Shown here: piece by piece, positions 11,545 through 21,681 of the stretch | Layout: each line of letters opens with the position of its first letter | Numbering within the stretch: the stretch's first letter is position 1 | From: Typhlomys cinereus | Taxonomy: Eukaryota > Chordata > Mammalia > Rodentia > Platacanthomyidae | Assembly: GCA_023101885.1 (NCBI GenBank) | Contig: JALPQD010000303.1 | Coordinates: 2,662,786 to 2,726,785, forward strand | Direction of reading: 5' to 3' | Length of the DNA: 64,000 nucleotides | Program-made: the position numbers and the translations under genes | The notes under the pieces: generated by a model | Told to the model about the DNA's origin: nothing | The model's input: the letters and a program-made list of their open reading frames with translations, nothing else | Databases searched by the model: none

Positions 11545-11905
11545 TAACAGTTTATCACAGTCTGGGAAGCTTAAGTGGGTGTTTATTCTCACAGTTCTGG
11601 AGGCCAGACAGCTGAAAAGGTGTGGAAGAGCTGTGCCCACCCTGGACACTCTTGAGCGACTCTGACGCTTTTGCCTATGACTTCATCACTCCAACCTCTG
11701 CCAGTCCTTGCATGTTTGTGACTAGCCTCCCTCTGCATTGACGTGTATGATCAGGACACATATGATTCCATTTAGGGCCCACTAAGATAATCCATGGTAG
11801 GCACCTCCTCTTAAGATCTATAACTTAACCACCTCACACGCCACAGAAAGAGAATCTCCTTTACTTCTGGATGTAGTAACACTTGCAGTATCCTGGGATT
11901 AAGGA
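11545..11905 (-). repeat. old MaLR-type LTR remnant, reverse
   Basis: The + strand resembles the complement of mammalian MaLR LTRs: GTTTATTCTCACAGTTCTGG followed by AGGCC, then ACCTCTGCCAGTCC, then CATTTAGGGCCCACTAAGAT, ending in a stretch like ATCTATAACTTAACCACCTC. It is heavily diverged, so an ancient insertion. The subfamily cannot be named by eye. Confidence 0.6.
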
Positions 11906-13465
11906 CCTTTGGAACCTCTGAGAGCCACAGTACAGTCTCAGTATTTTCAAAGTTCTGTTCACTTCATCTCCCCAATCTTTTGGAACCTTGTGCCTGAGCT
12001 TCTCTCTCCAGAAGTCTATTTTTATTCAGAATGATTTCCACTTTTTAAAAATGCCTATATTGGGCTGGCAAGATAACTCAGTAGGGAAAGTGCTACTCCC
12101 AAACTTGAAAACATGAGTTCAATTCCTGGAAGCCCACGTGGTAGAAGAACAACTAATTTCCAAAAGTTATTTTCTGATTTCCCCTATGTACTATGGCATG
12201 CACAATTGCTTTCTTTCTCTCTCGCCCTCTCTCCCTTTCTCCCTCTTCTCAAAATAGTTAAAATGCCTACATTTTATTCTAATTATCTGAGTCAAATATG
12301 GAGCTGATTTAGCACAGTCACATAATAAAAATCATTTAGCAGGCACTTAATCCTGTGCTTGAGTCACTTGTGGTTGTACTGAGAAGGGTAAAGCAGTGCT
12401 TTCGTTACCCTCGACCTGCACCCACACACCAGTGTCTACACTTTTGCAGGTGGGGGAGAATTTCCTCTTTGTGAAAAGACGGTGCTGGACTCGGCTTCAC
12501 TCTTCCTGGTACTCTCTTTGGAAACCATTCCTCCCATTTCAGGGGACGTCACTCACCAGGCACAGAAAGAATCACGCAACCACACTGGACGCAACCTGCC
12601 TAGGATCAGGAAGAGCAATGCCTGAGATACAGAGAGATTCTAATCCTCCAGCACGCATGAAGCCTTAACCTGCCCGGCACGAGTAGCTACGAAAGATCAG
12701 CAGAGTAGGATCCTTAGAAGCTCTGGAGATAGCTTTGCCTGAACCCCAACTTGTTAAAACCAGTTTGACTTGTCGGAAGAGGCCTGACTAAGGCTGGAAG
12801 CTCCAACAAATAGCACCTGTGAACGGTGTGAATTACCATATACACACTCGCCATGACCAGCATTTGCTGCTCCATCAGGGCAGGTCTGGGCACCAGATTT
12901 CCTGTGGCCTGTACCTAACCCAGGTCTTAGGCCATGTTCCCCAAAAATGAAGTAAGACTGTCCATATTTATTTATATTTCCCCTTCCCTCCTGCGTCTCT
13001 CTAGTATTGAGAAGGAGCAGCTGGGAACTGACTCACCACTCCACTCCCTACAGCCGGGCTTAGGATGGCACTGGCCCACAGAGATCTTTGATTGCATCAC
13101 TAACAGTTTCCACTTTACCTGCTTTGCAGTCAATTTCAACTTTGCCTGAGACCCAGTAACCTTCCTAAGCCAGGATGTCAGGGGGTGTTCATGCTTTGCG
13201 GGAAGAAAGAAAAGACGCAGGCAAAGGTTTAGTGGCTCTTCAGGAACACTAGAAAATAGAATTTATCCGAAAAGTAGCAAAGAACCAAAGAGACAAAAAC
13301 AAAGAAAATGCCTGGTGCTGGGACTTGAGTTCAGTCATTTCAGCAACTTGTAGGTAAGGAGACAGGTCTCAGGGCATCACCATCACGTGAACAGTAGGGG
13401 AACATCCCAGGGCAGACCCTGGGCTGCAGGCTCCCAGGACAGATGACACGAAAAATAAAACAAGC
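11906..13465. other. intergenic between repeats and GFRA4 3' end
   Basis: Contains a B2-like SINE at about 12,063-12,290 (GGGCTGGCAAGATAACTCAG, then AGTTCAATTCCTGGAAGCCC). The rest shows no recognisable gene. Confidence 0.5.
12063..12290 (+). repeat. B2-type SINE
   Basis: The tRNA-like head GGGCTGGCAAGATAACTCAG is followed by the B box GAGTTCAATTCCTGG and CCCACGTGGTAGAAGAACAA, the standard B2/B3 order. A pyrimidine-rich tail near 12,210-12,250 follows. Confidence 0.75.
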
Positions 13466-13484
13466 CCAGTCTCATACACATGCA

Positions 13485-13490
13485 TTTATT
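13485..13490 (-). terminator. GFRA4: GFRA4 polyadenylation signal (AATAAA on - strand)
   Basis: TTTATT on the + strand is AATAAA on the - strand, about 330 nt past the predicted GFRA4 stop. No other AATAAA is closer downstream of the stop, so the transcript probably ends near 13,465. Confidence 0.65.
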
Positions 13491-13817
13491 GAGCATAACA
13501 TGCCATTTCCAGTGCTGGGGAAACTACTGGGATGAGGCCACGTAACCAGATAGGTGCTGGTCACCTACAACGTACCTCATGAACTCTTCAGAGGGCTCTC
13601 TCTGGGAGGTAGATACAGTTTCCTAGTTCTAAGAATCTAAGTAGTCTCTGCCTTCTAGATCCAAAGGTCCAACGAGGGCTTATCTATAGAGGTGACTCTC
13701 TCTTGTCCCTACCCAGCAGAACTTCAATTGTCACCAGGAACTCTAATAGAGACAGCAGAAATTTTCCAGTCTAGGGTGTTGGTGCACTGGTGTCTGGACC
13801 TGCAAAGGGCAACAGAT

Positions 13818-16800
13818 CTAGGGGCAATCCCTTTCAGTGGGTAGTGGGCCAGAGACGTGGCTCTGGATCCCAGATGAGGGGCAGTCAGCCGTGCACTCCA
13901 AGGACTGCTTTGCTAGTCCAAGCAGGGCCTGGACAACCAGGATAGTGAGCAGGGTCAGCAGGGAGCCTCCTTCCAAAGGTCCATTTGCAGAGGGCACCTT
14001 GAAGGCAAAAGCAAAAATAAGGACCACTGCTGGGCCTGCTTGGCAAGAGGTGGGGTGGAGGAGTGACAAGAAACAGAGCAGAAACTGCCAACTCACCATC
14101 TTTTGCCCGCACCTACCTGTGGGAAACTGTTCCCAGCATCCTGGTGGGGGTCCAGTTGGTCCTGAAGAATCGAGGGCCACGTGCTGCCAAAGGCTTGTAT
14201 GGCCTCATCTATCGAGACAGGACCAGGAAGAGCTTGGCTAAGAAACCCTGCAAAAGTGTCCACTTCTTGGGGACAAACTGACAGGACCCCCTGATGTCTG
14301 CAAGGACTGGCTACTGAGATGGGAAGTCTGTGAACGACACAAGGAAAAACTGTTGGTCTTCCCTCCTCACAGGGGAAGGCGACGGGTGTCTCCATTTCAC
14401 AGACAAACACAAGGAGGCTTAGTGGAGTTTAACTCTCAGCTATTGGGTGGCAGAGTAGGTCTTCAGACTGAGGGTCCCAGAATTTTTGAACTAACACATT
14501 TAAATCCCAAGAGGCAAGACCAATCAGTGTGGGAACTGGAACTATGTTGGGGAGAAAACCCCTTCCTTGACGGAAGTAGGAATTTCAGTCAGTTTCGGAT
14601 CCCTGGAAGCTTGCTTTACTCGACCCCCTCCAACTGGATGATACCATCTTTACCAGCCCTAGGAGTCTCCTGGGGGACTGCTGGTCTCCAGCTGGTCTGA
14701 GAGGACAGCAGACTGGGAAGGGCGCCTGTGCTGCTGCTCAAAGACCCTCCGCTTCTTTCCATCTAAAACGAGCCGGGCAGCTGGAGGCCCCCACGTGTGC
14801 TCCGCACCTAAACATCGATTCCTGGTGAAAAGCTCCCGGAAGGCTTCGCACTCTTCTTGCCGATTTCCGCTGACCGCACAGTCGCACCAGGGCGCCACGC
14901 GTGCGCTCGAGTTGTCCACGTAGTTGGGGGTGATGGCGGTGCCTATGGGGACCCGAGAGGAGGAAACGGGCCCACATGATGGCAGGCACCCCTGGCAGAG
15001 GCCCGCCCGCGCCAGGACCCACCTGATGGCAGGCACCCCTGGCAGAGGCCCGCCCGCGCCCGGGCGCCCCGCGTACCCACGAGGCCGACGTAGGCGCGCA
15101 GGCAGCGCGGGTCCTGGGCGCGCAGGCAGCGGGCGCGGAAGCCGGGCGCCGGCGCGCAGGACGCCTGGAAGGCAAGGAAGCGAAGCCTAGCGGGCCGCGG
15201 CGGCGGTGAGCGGCCCGCCCGGCCCCGCACGCACCTACACGCCCGGCTCCGCTCGCAGAGCTGCCGGTGCTCCAGGCACGAGGGCGGCGTGGGCCCCGGT
15301 CCCGAGAAGGCGCAGTCGGGCACGATCGTCTGACGCCGGCGCTCGGCGCACGCGGGGCCCGCGCACGGGCAGAACAGCAGCGCGTGCGTGAGCGCCGGCG
15401 GCCCTCGGGCGAAGAAGCGGCGCAGAGCGCGGTGGCAGCGGGCGCGGTCACAGCCCCCCGCCGCGCCGCGCCCCAGGCACTGCGCCACGTACTCGGTGCG
15501 GAGCTGCTGGCACGGCGCGTCTGCCGCGCACGCCTCGGCCGCGTCCACACAGTGATTCTCTCCAGCGGCGTTCGCAGGCCCTGGGGGTGGGGCAGGCCGA
15601 GGTGCTCCGTAAGTCCTGTGTTTCCACTTGACCCGGGGCTAAATTCCAGAAGTTGGGGGTGTCCAAAACCCAAGGGAAGACAGCGAGGCCCAAAATTGGC
15701 ACTGAGGTCCGTGGGAATGGACCTTGTCTGGTTCTGGTGAATCCTTGCTCCTCATCCGTGAATGGGGCAGATGGAGGCTGGGTCTGACCTCCTCGTTCTC
15801 AATCACCATCCCCATGCCCCACGCAGCAGCGAGGGGTCCACGGGGCTCCTCCCATCCTCCTTGATGACCTAGCTAATGGAGACTTACCAGAAATGGCACT
15901 GAGGAGAGTGGACAGTCCTCGTTCTCTTTTTGGCACATTGAGACGCCTGACATTTCCTCTTCCACATGGAAACCCTTTGGGTGGATCTGCAAGTTTCTAG
16001 TTCTTCCCCTCCTAACCTCATATGTGCCCCTTTCTTCCCCTCTGTGGCAGGTGCTCCCTGGGTCTAACTCATCCTCCTGGTGTGACCTCTTGCTTTGGGG
16101 ACTCTTCCACCCCAACCAGACTACAAAGGAGATTCACTGCAGGATTCCAAGAGCTAGTTCCCCTAAATGTAGAGAACACATCTAGACCTGACTTCCTCTG
16201 CTACATTCAGAGAAGTTCCTGATGACCGGCATGGGGACTTTCTCCTCACACGCTGACCTGGGGATTCATCAGAGATTCTAGTGACAGGTGGGTAACAGGT
16301 GACACCCCTATTGGGGCAGGGAGATTTCCTGGCATTGTAAAGTTACATCAGATGTTGGTAGACCAGATGACCTGTGCCCGCATATGCTGCTGGCCATACC
16401 TAAACTTAGTCAAGCAAGGGAACTGGCAAACCTTTCCTAGGACCTGGGCCCCTCACTTTCCCAACCCCTTGCTGAGGTCACTCTGGCCCCTCCGTCTAAG
16501 TGAAAATGCTCAGCCTAGTCCATCGCTCTTAACATCCTCTCTGTTCAACAGCCCATGTCTTGGCTCTAGGACTCCTTTGTCATAAACCTTAGCCAGATTC
16601 TCCACAGCACACTTCATAAGCGCCCCTGCCCTGTGACACCACAGGTAGAGAAGGAGCAGTCCCAGAGACAGAACAGAATCAGGCCAGAAGAGTCAGCTGG
16701 AAACTCCGCCAATGTTAAAAGTTGTGAATGGGAAAGAGTAAGATTTGGGAGAGGGGAGGCAACAGGGAAAACAAAGTACATACAATAGAGGCAGGGGCCA

Positions 16801-16993
16801 TGTGTTTTGGACACCACACAGGTCTCTCACCATCACCCCTTCCAGGATTCCAGCTTTCCTCTTAATTACTCTCTTGCCACCTGATCTTGCCTTTGAAAAT
16901 CAAGGCCAGAGAGAGCGGGGCGGGGAAAGACAAATCCTTACCTGTCAGCAGCAGCAGCAGCGGCGGCAGCATGAACCTCAGGCAGGGGGCCAT
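13818..16993 (-). CDS. GFRA4: GDNF family receptor alpha-4 (persephin receptor), six coding exons
   Basis: Exons on the - strand, in transcript order: 16993-16942, 15580-15235, 15186-15077, 14942-14808, 14208-14117 and 13997-13818. All have AG/GT borders and matching phases, giving 915 nt or 304 residues (human is close to 300). The start is ATG at 16,993, giving signal peptide [18 protein letters not shown]. Exon 2 encodes the first cysteine-rich GFR domain ([18 protein letters not shown], then [20 protein letters not shown]). Exons 3-4 encode the second ([12 protein letters not shown], then [18 protein letters not shown]). Exon 5 has the linker. Exon 6 has a hydrophobic GPI-type segment, residues 258-271 ([14 protein letters not shown]). 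As in mammalian GFRA4, the first of the three GFR domains is absent. The product binds persephin and signals with RET at the cell surface. Oddity: where known proteins stop after QALL, the codon here is GGA (13,919-13,917), adding a 33-residue polar tail that ends at TAG 13,820-13,818. Confidence 0.95.
14830..15600. promoter_or_regulatory. CpG-dense block over GFRA4 exons 2-4
   Basis: This stretch is conspicuously GC- and CpG-rich compared with the AT-leaning surroundings and looks like an intragenic CpG island covering exon 2, intron 2, exon 3 and exon 4. High GC also creates long chance reading frames on both strands here. Whether it has promoter activity cannot be judged from sequence. Confidence 0.55.
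14977..15060. repeat. perfect 37-bp tandem duplication in GFRA4 intron 3
   Basis: The 37-nt segment beginning TGATGGCAGGCACCCCTGGC occurs at 14,977-15,013 and again, identical, at 15,024-15,060, separated by 10 nt (period 47). Both copies lie in the 134-nt intron between exons 3 and 4 and together take up more than half of it. Confidence 0.95.
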
Positions 16994-17029
16994 GCTGGCA
17001 GACAACTACTTCCTTCTACAGCCTCCTGA

Positions 17030-17540
17030 CCAAAAGGGCAGCAAGGCACCTAGATGCCCGGACTAACGTGTTCTCTGCTGCTGGGAGGAGCCTTTGCCAC
17101 AGAAACATCATCCTGCTCTCTTTGCTTTGTCCCCATCCCCAGACCGCACTCTCTGGTGTATCCAAGAGCCATTAAAGCTAGTGCTTAAAATTGCTTATGT
17201 GTATCCACAGTACTATATCCCCCATATAGACACAGCAACACTTATCCTTAGAAGAACTTTAGGAAACTAGATTGTTCTCATTTCTTTGTAATTTTGTTAT
17301 TAGCTCTTTGTTCACTGATTTTAAAAATAAGATTTGTCACAGTAAGATTTTATACAAAATGACAAGAGTTGTCAAGATATTAGAGCCTTCATCCAGTTCT
17401 CCCTAATTTTAGTATCTTACATAATCATAGTACAACAATCAGCACTAGGAAAGTACCATGAATACAATGATTTGAAGTAAACTATAAGCCATTTTAAATT
17501 CCCTGCTTCCCTATTTATGTCCTTTATGGGTTCCAAGACC
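17030..17540. other. GFRA4 upstream region
   Basis: Upstream of the GFRA4 start the sequence is moderately GC-rich to about 17,150, then AT-rich. No TATA box at a convincing distance and no repeat were recognised. The GFRA4 transcription start is probably within about 100 nt of 17,000, by inference only. Confidence 0.4.
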
Positions 17541-17544
17541 CAAG

Positions 17545-17690
17545 CCAGGCATGATGGCACCCAGCACTTGGAAGTACACTTGAGAGGTGGAGACAGAAGG
17601 ATTAGGAAGCAAGTCTAGTCTCAATCACACAGTGAGTTGAAGGCCAACATGAGCTATATTGAGACTTTGTCTAAAGAAAAATCGTGTCCA
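17545..17690 (+). repeat. B1-type SINE
   Basis: Begins AAGCCAGGCATGATGGCACC and proceeds through CAGCACTTGGAAGTACACTT to GAGACTTTGTCTAAAGAAAA, the B1 order. Diverged. Confidence 0.7.
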
Positions 17691-17774
17691 GAATCCCTGG
17701 CCAGATTTAGATGTCATGTCTCCAATGTGAAATAGCTCCTCTGTCTCCCTATCCCTGTCCACGATAGAGTTCTG

Positions 17775-18300
17775 GTCATTTTATCAATTAATTTAAAATT
17801 ATTTTCTAGTTTTACAACCATATTGAGTATTTGTCCTTGCTTCCCTCCCTCCCATCCCTTCATCAATCCATCCCACTCCCTCCCACACTCCTGTCTGTTT
17901 CTATTGACTCAGGGTTTCCTCTGGCTTGTCTACTCTTGTGGCGGTTCAGGCCTCTTGCAGCACACCAAGTTGCCTCTCATCAGGGCACCCCACTGATAGG
18001 GGCATTTCCCTTCACTCATCCAGCTTTGGTTCCCAAGGTTTCCACTGTATATGCTAATCTCTCTTGAGTTCCTCTATAGTCTATGGGGGCATGTCGGTAT
18101 GTTAGTAATTATGCAGGTCTGCTAAGGACAAGTCTCACTGCAGTGAGTTGCTCAATGCAGCAGTCCTGCCTTGAATGGAATATCTTGTCCAATGGTGAAC
18201 CTTCCCATCTTTGGGCTCTTACAATGTCACCATCCCCTCTTCCACAAGGTTCCCAAAGTCTTAGGATGGGGAGAGATTAGATTGGCCTGATTCTGGGTGA
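17775..18300 (-). mobile_element. L1 3'-end fragment, reverse
   Basis: The complement resembles the 3' UTR of the L1 elements in this window. Both end with the pyrimidine-rich stretch CTTCCCTCCCTCCCATCCC on the + strand, and the block GGTGAACCTTCCCATCTTTG to AGGATGGGGAGAGATTAGAT corresponds to the 3' UTR of the full L1 near 26,320. It is a more diverged subfamily than the copies at 26 kb and 58.6 kb. A short related fragment lies at 28,085-28,260. Confidence 0.65.
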
Positions 18301-19774
18301 GCTTTACTAGGTCGCTGGTACTCAGCATTGTAGCTGGCCATTGTTGTCCACTTCACTGCTCTTCTTCTGCCCTAGGCTACATCCTAGATCCTCAACCTCT
18401 ATTGTAGAAGACTTCTATGCTGAGTGCTAAAGTGTTCTTCCAATCTATGGGACCTCCAAGCCTGCTAATCTCTACCTTACCTTGCAGGCTTGAGTATTCT
18501 CTGCTCTTCCTCCTCTCTGCTCCTCTGTCCAGTTTGTGCTCTATGGAACCCACTGCAGTCAAGCAGCATTTGGGATAGCTCCTGAACCAGGAGTCAGGGT
18601 GTGTCTTTGCTGCCATGCCAGAGGCCAGCATGCATGAGGAGTGAATGGCCTCCTTTGGATACACAATAGGCTATACATACTGCTCTGAGAGAGGGGGCAC
18701 AGTGGAAGTCAGAGGTAACTTTCATAGTTCCTTCTACCACATGGGCTCTGGGATTTGAACTCAAGTTGTTCTACTTTTGCAGAAAGCACCTTTACCACTG
18801 GACCATCCCACCGGGCCCTGGCTTCACATTTTGACTTTTCCACTACTTAAATCTTATCAACAATTACTTGGACTCTGTATTTGAGGTGGTTTTGGCGTGC
18901 ATGCGTGCGTGTGTGCGTGTGTGTTGTAAGTAAGTAGACAGATATCAGCAGGTTTGGAGGCCACTGAGGATTATAATCAGCTTTGGGTCCCATCTCCCAT
19001 TTCCCTAGCAACACTAGAAAGGGAAGCACCAGTTTTTCCCTCCTTAAGATTTAAAATACCACAGAAAAGGTAGAATGGTGGCGGTACGGACTTTGTTGAA
19101 TACGAAAAATCTATTTCCTTCTGATCAAAAGAACTGAATCCAAGTTCTTCTCTGGCATTGAGTGGAGACAGAACTTTCTAAACTGATACATGTTTGACTC
19201 CTGTCTTCAATTTGACCTGTCAGTCACCTGGCTGGATGACCACTGCTCAGGAAAACTGAGTCACCTGAAGACATGCTAAGGCAATGGGAGGACTAATGAT
19301 CCCCTTGATGAGATGCTGCATCCATCCAAGAATCTCCTCCTTGCTACAGCTGGTCCCAGAATTAAGCCTGCCAACTTTTCTGAGGATTAACTCAAAAAAA
19401 ACTTTTCTTCCCCTTTCTATCCCCTTTTCAGACTCCAACTAAAATCTTAACCATACTGTCTCTGACACACTTACTCATACTCTCATTGTCTCTCTGACTC
19501 TTCACCTTTCTACAGCTGTTTGCATTGCTCCATTGCTGACCCTAACTCAAAAAGACTGGGCTACAGAGATAGTCTGGGCAAACAAATGGACCAAATTTTG
19601 GATCCCCAAATCCTATGTTCACGCCTTACACATCTGATACATAAACATCTCTAATCCTTGCTTATCTGTGGGAAGTGGGGGGTGGAGACCTGAGAATCTC
19701 CAGTAGCTCATCAGAATAGGACTGATTTATTCGGTTAGATGGGCAGGGTATTTCATTAAATGCAGAGTTACTTT
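18300..19774. other. intergenic with minor repeats
   Basis: A reverse B2-like SINE piece is at about 18,690-18,830 (GGGATTTGAACTCAAGTTGT is the B box in complement) and a GT tract is at 18,895-18,922. No gene was recognised in the rest. Confidence 0.45.
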
Positions 19775-20631
19775 AAAGAAAAATAGGTGCCGCCCCCTGC
19801 CCGCCAGGTCCCAGGTCCCAGGTGAGTCCGCCCAGCCCCCAAACCGGTGCCCCGTCTCCCAGCGGTACCCAGGCGGCCTCCGGCTTCGCCTGGGCCCCGC
19901 CCCGCCCCCCCTTTCTTCCTACGGCCGGCGCCTCTGCCAGACAGGACTTGCTCATATTCCTCCATCTCTGGAGCTTGGGCGGGCCCTAAGCCAAGTCCCA
20001 GGTGCCAGGTGAAGAATTCTGCCATCAACATCAGACCCTCTGCCTCTCCGGCCCACCGGGGACCTACGAACGTGGTCCAGGGAAGACACACTGCTACTCA
20101 GAATTCAATAGCGTCCAAAGGAAACTCAAGCAAAACACTAAGGGACAAAGGCCATACATGAGATTCTTCACATGCAGCCCAAAGATACGTAAACCTCCTT
20201 TTTTTCACCTTACTGATCCTTTCTAGTATCAATTGCTGTAGATCAACTTCTCCATACAGCCACCCCAAAAACATATACAACTCCAGGGAGTACACCACTC
20301 ACCCTCACATATCACCAGGATACTAAATCGCAAAGTGCACTACCATACTAATATTCACCCCTTGTCTACTTAACCTGACTTAATTGATGTACTAACAGCC
20401 TAATAGCCTCATCTAGGAAATTACAATAACAATAGACAAACATACCCAATCTAAGGCAAGCACTAGTAATAACTGGCAAGAGTAATAATACCAACTAAAT
20501 CAGTTCAGTGAAAAACACACAGAAACTGAAAGGTTCTAAGAAACAAAACAACAATGCCCAAGTCAAAGTGCAGATCCATGAGAAACAAAACCCAATAAGA
20601 CCAATCTTCCACCGAAAGAATTAACGCCATA

Positions 20632-21681
20632 ATGATGGATTCCGACCAGAACAAATTCACAGAAAATAGCCAAGAAAGCCAGAAACAACATAATGACTTT
20701 CAGAGTATGATCATTACCATGATTAATATTATGAAAGAGGAAATCCGAGAAGAGTTAAACAACCGAATCAACCACTTTGAACAGGAACACAACAGGCACT
20801 TGGAGGAGTTCAGAAAAACAGTTCAAGAAACAAAAATAGGCATAGAGCAGTTAAAACAGTCTCAGGCAGAGTTTAAAATTGAGCTAAAAGACAAATTATC
20901 TTCAACCCAAAACTCAACAGAGAGTCTTATCAGCAGAACAAATGAAGCAGAAAATAGAATTTCAGATCTTGAAGACAAAGTGGGAGAATTAACCAGCTCA
21001 ATGGAAGAGATTGTTAAAGCCAAAAAGATACTTGAGAGGAACATTCAAGAGATATGGGACACCCTGAAGAAGCCTAACATATGCATTCATGGAATACCAG
21101 AACAAGAATCCCAAAATACCACACCTGAGGAAATATTTCAAATCATCATAAATGAAAACTTCCCACAACTAAAGAATGAGAGGCCCATCCAAATACAAGA
21201 GGCATTTTGCACACCAAACAGATATGACCAAAATAGAAAATCGCCCCGGCACATAATAGTCAAAACACTCCACATTCAAGGCAAAGAAAAGGTGCTGAGA
21301 GCTTCAAGAGAAAAAAAGCAAGTCACTTTTAAAGGTAAACCTATTAGAATAACAAATGACTACTTACTGGAAACAGTAAAAGCAAGAAGAGCTTGGAGAG
21401 ATGTACTTCAAGTATTAAATGAGCAAAAATGCCAACCCAGACTGATATACCCAGCGAAACTATCTGTCATGATTGAGGGAGAAAGAAAAGTTTTCCAGCA
21501 CAAAGACAACTTGAAGGGATACATGTCTACCGAACCATGTACCGAAAAAGTGCTAGAAATGATACTCAAGTTTGAAGAAAAGAACAAGCGTATCCAGGAG
21601 GACAGAAGGAAAGTATCATACCACCAAAACATAAATATCCACTTACAAAATCCACTAAACATAAAAAATGTCCAGAATTAA
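20632..21681 (+). CDS. L1 ORF1p, intact nucleic-acid-binding protein
   Basis: A 349-residue uninterrupted frame. ORF1p forms coiled-coil trimers that coat L1 RNA and act as a chaperone for retrotransposition. The N-terminal half is a Glu/Gln/Lys-rich heptad coiled coil (about residues 20-140, including NRISDLEDKVGELTSSMEEI). The central RRM-like part follows (KKPNICIHGIPEQE at about 145-160, IINENFPQLK). The C-terminal domain holds KSPRHIIVKTLHIQGKEKVL and YPAKLSVMIEGERKVFQHKD. No internal stop or frameshift is seen, which contrasts with ORF2. The stop TAA at 21,679-21,681 lies 14 nt inside the ORF2 start. An upstream GC-rich 5' UTR could serve as promoter. Confidence 0.93.
   Translation: MMDSDQNKFTENSQESQKQHNDFQSMIITMINIMKEEIREELNNRINHFEQEHNRHLEEFRKTVQETKIGIEQLKQSQAEFKIELKDKLSSTQNSTESLISRTNEAENRISDLEDKVGELTSSMEEIVKAKKILERNIQEIWDTLKKPNICIHGIPEQESQNTTPEEIFQIIINENFPQLKNERPIQIQEAFCTPNRYDQNRKSPRHIIVKTLHIQGKEKVLRASREKKQVTFKGKPIRITNDYLLETVKARRAWRDVLQVLNEQKCQPRLIYPAKLSVMIEGERKVFQHKDNLKGYMSTEPCTEKVLEMILKFEEKNKRIQEDRRKVSYHQNINIHLQNPLNIKNVQN

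Noticed and set aside
13837..14241. 134-codon + strand frame across GFRA4 exons 5-6
   Set aside because: Antisense shadow. The - strand has in-phase exons matching GFRA4.
14738..15673. 311-codon - strand frame over the GFRA4 region
   Set aside because: It is a GC-rich shadow frame of GFRA4 exons 2-4 with Arg/Ala/Pro-biased sequence. The true frame is defined by conserved cysteines and matching splice phases.
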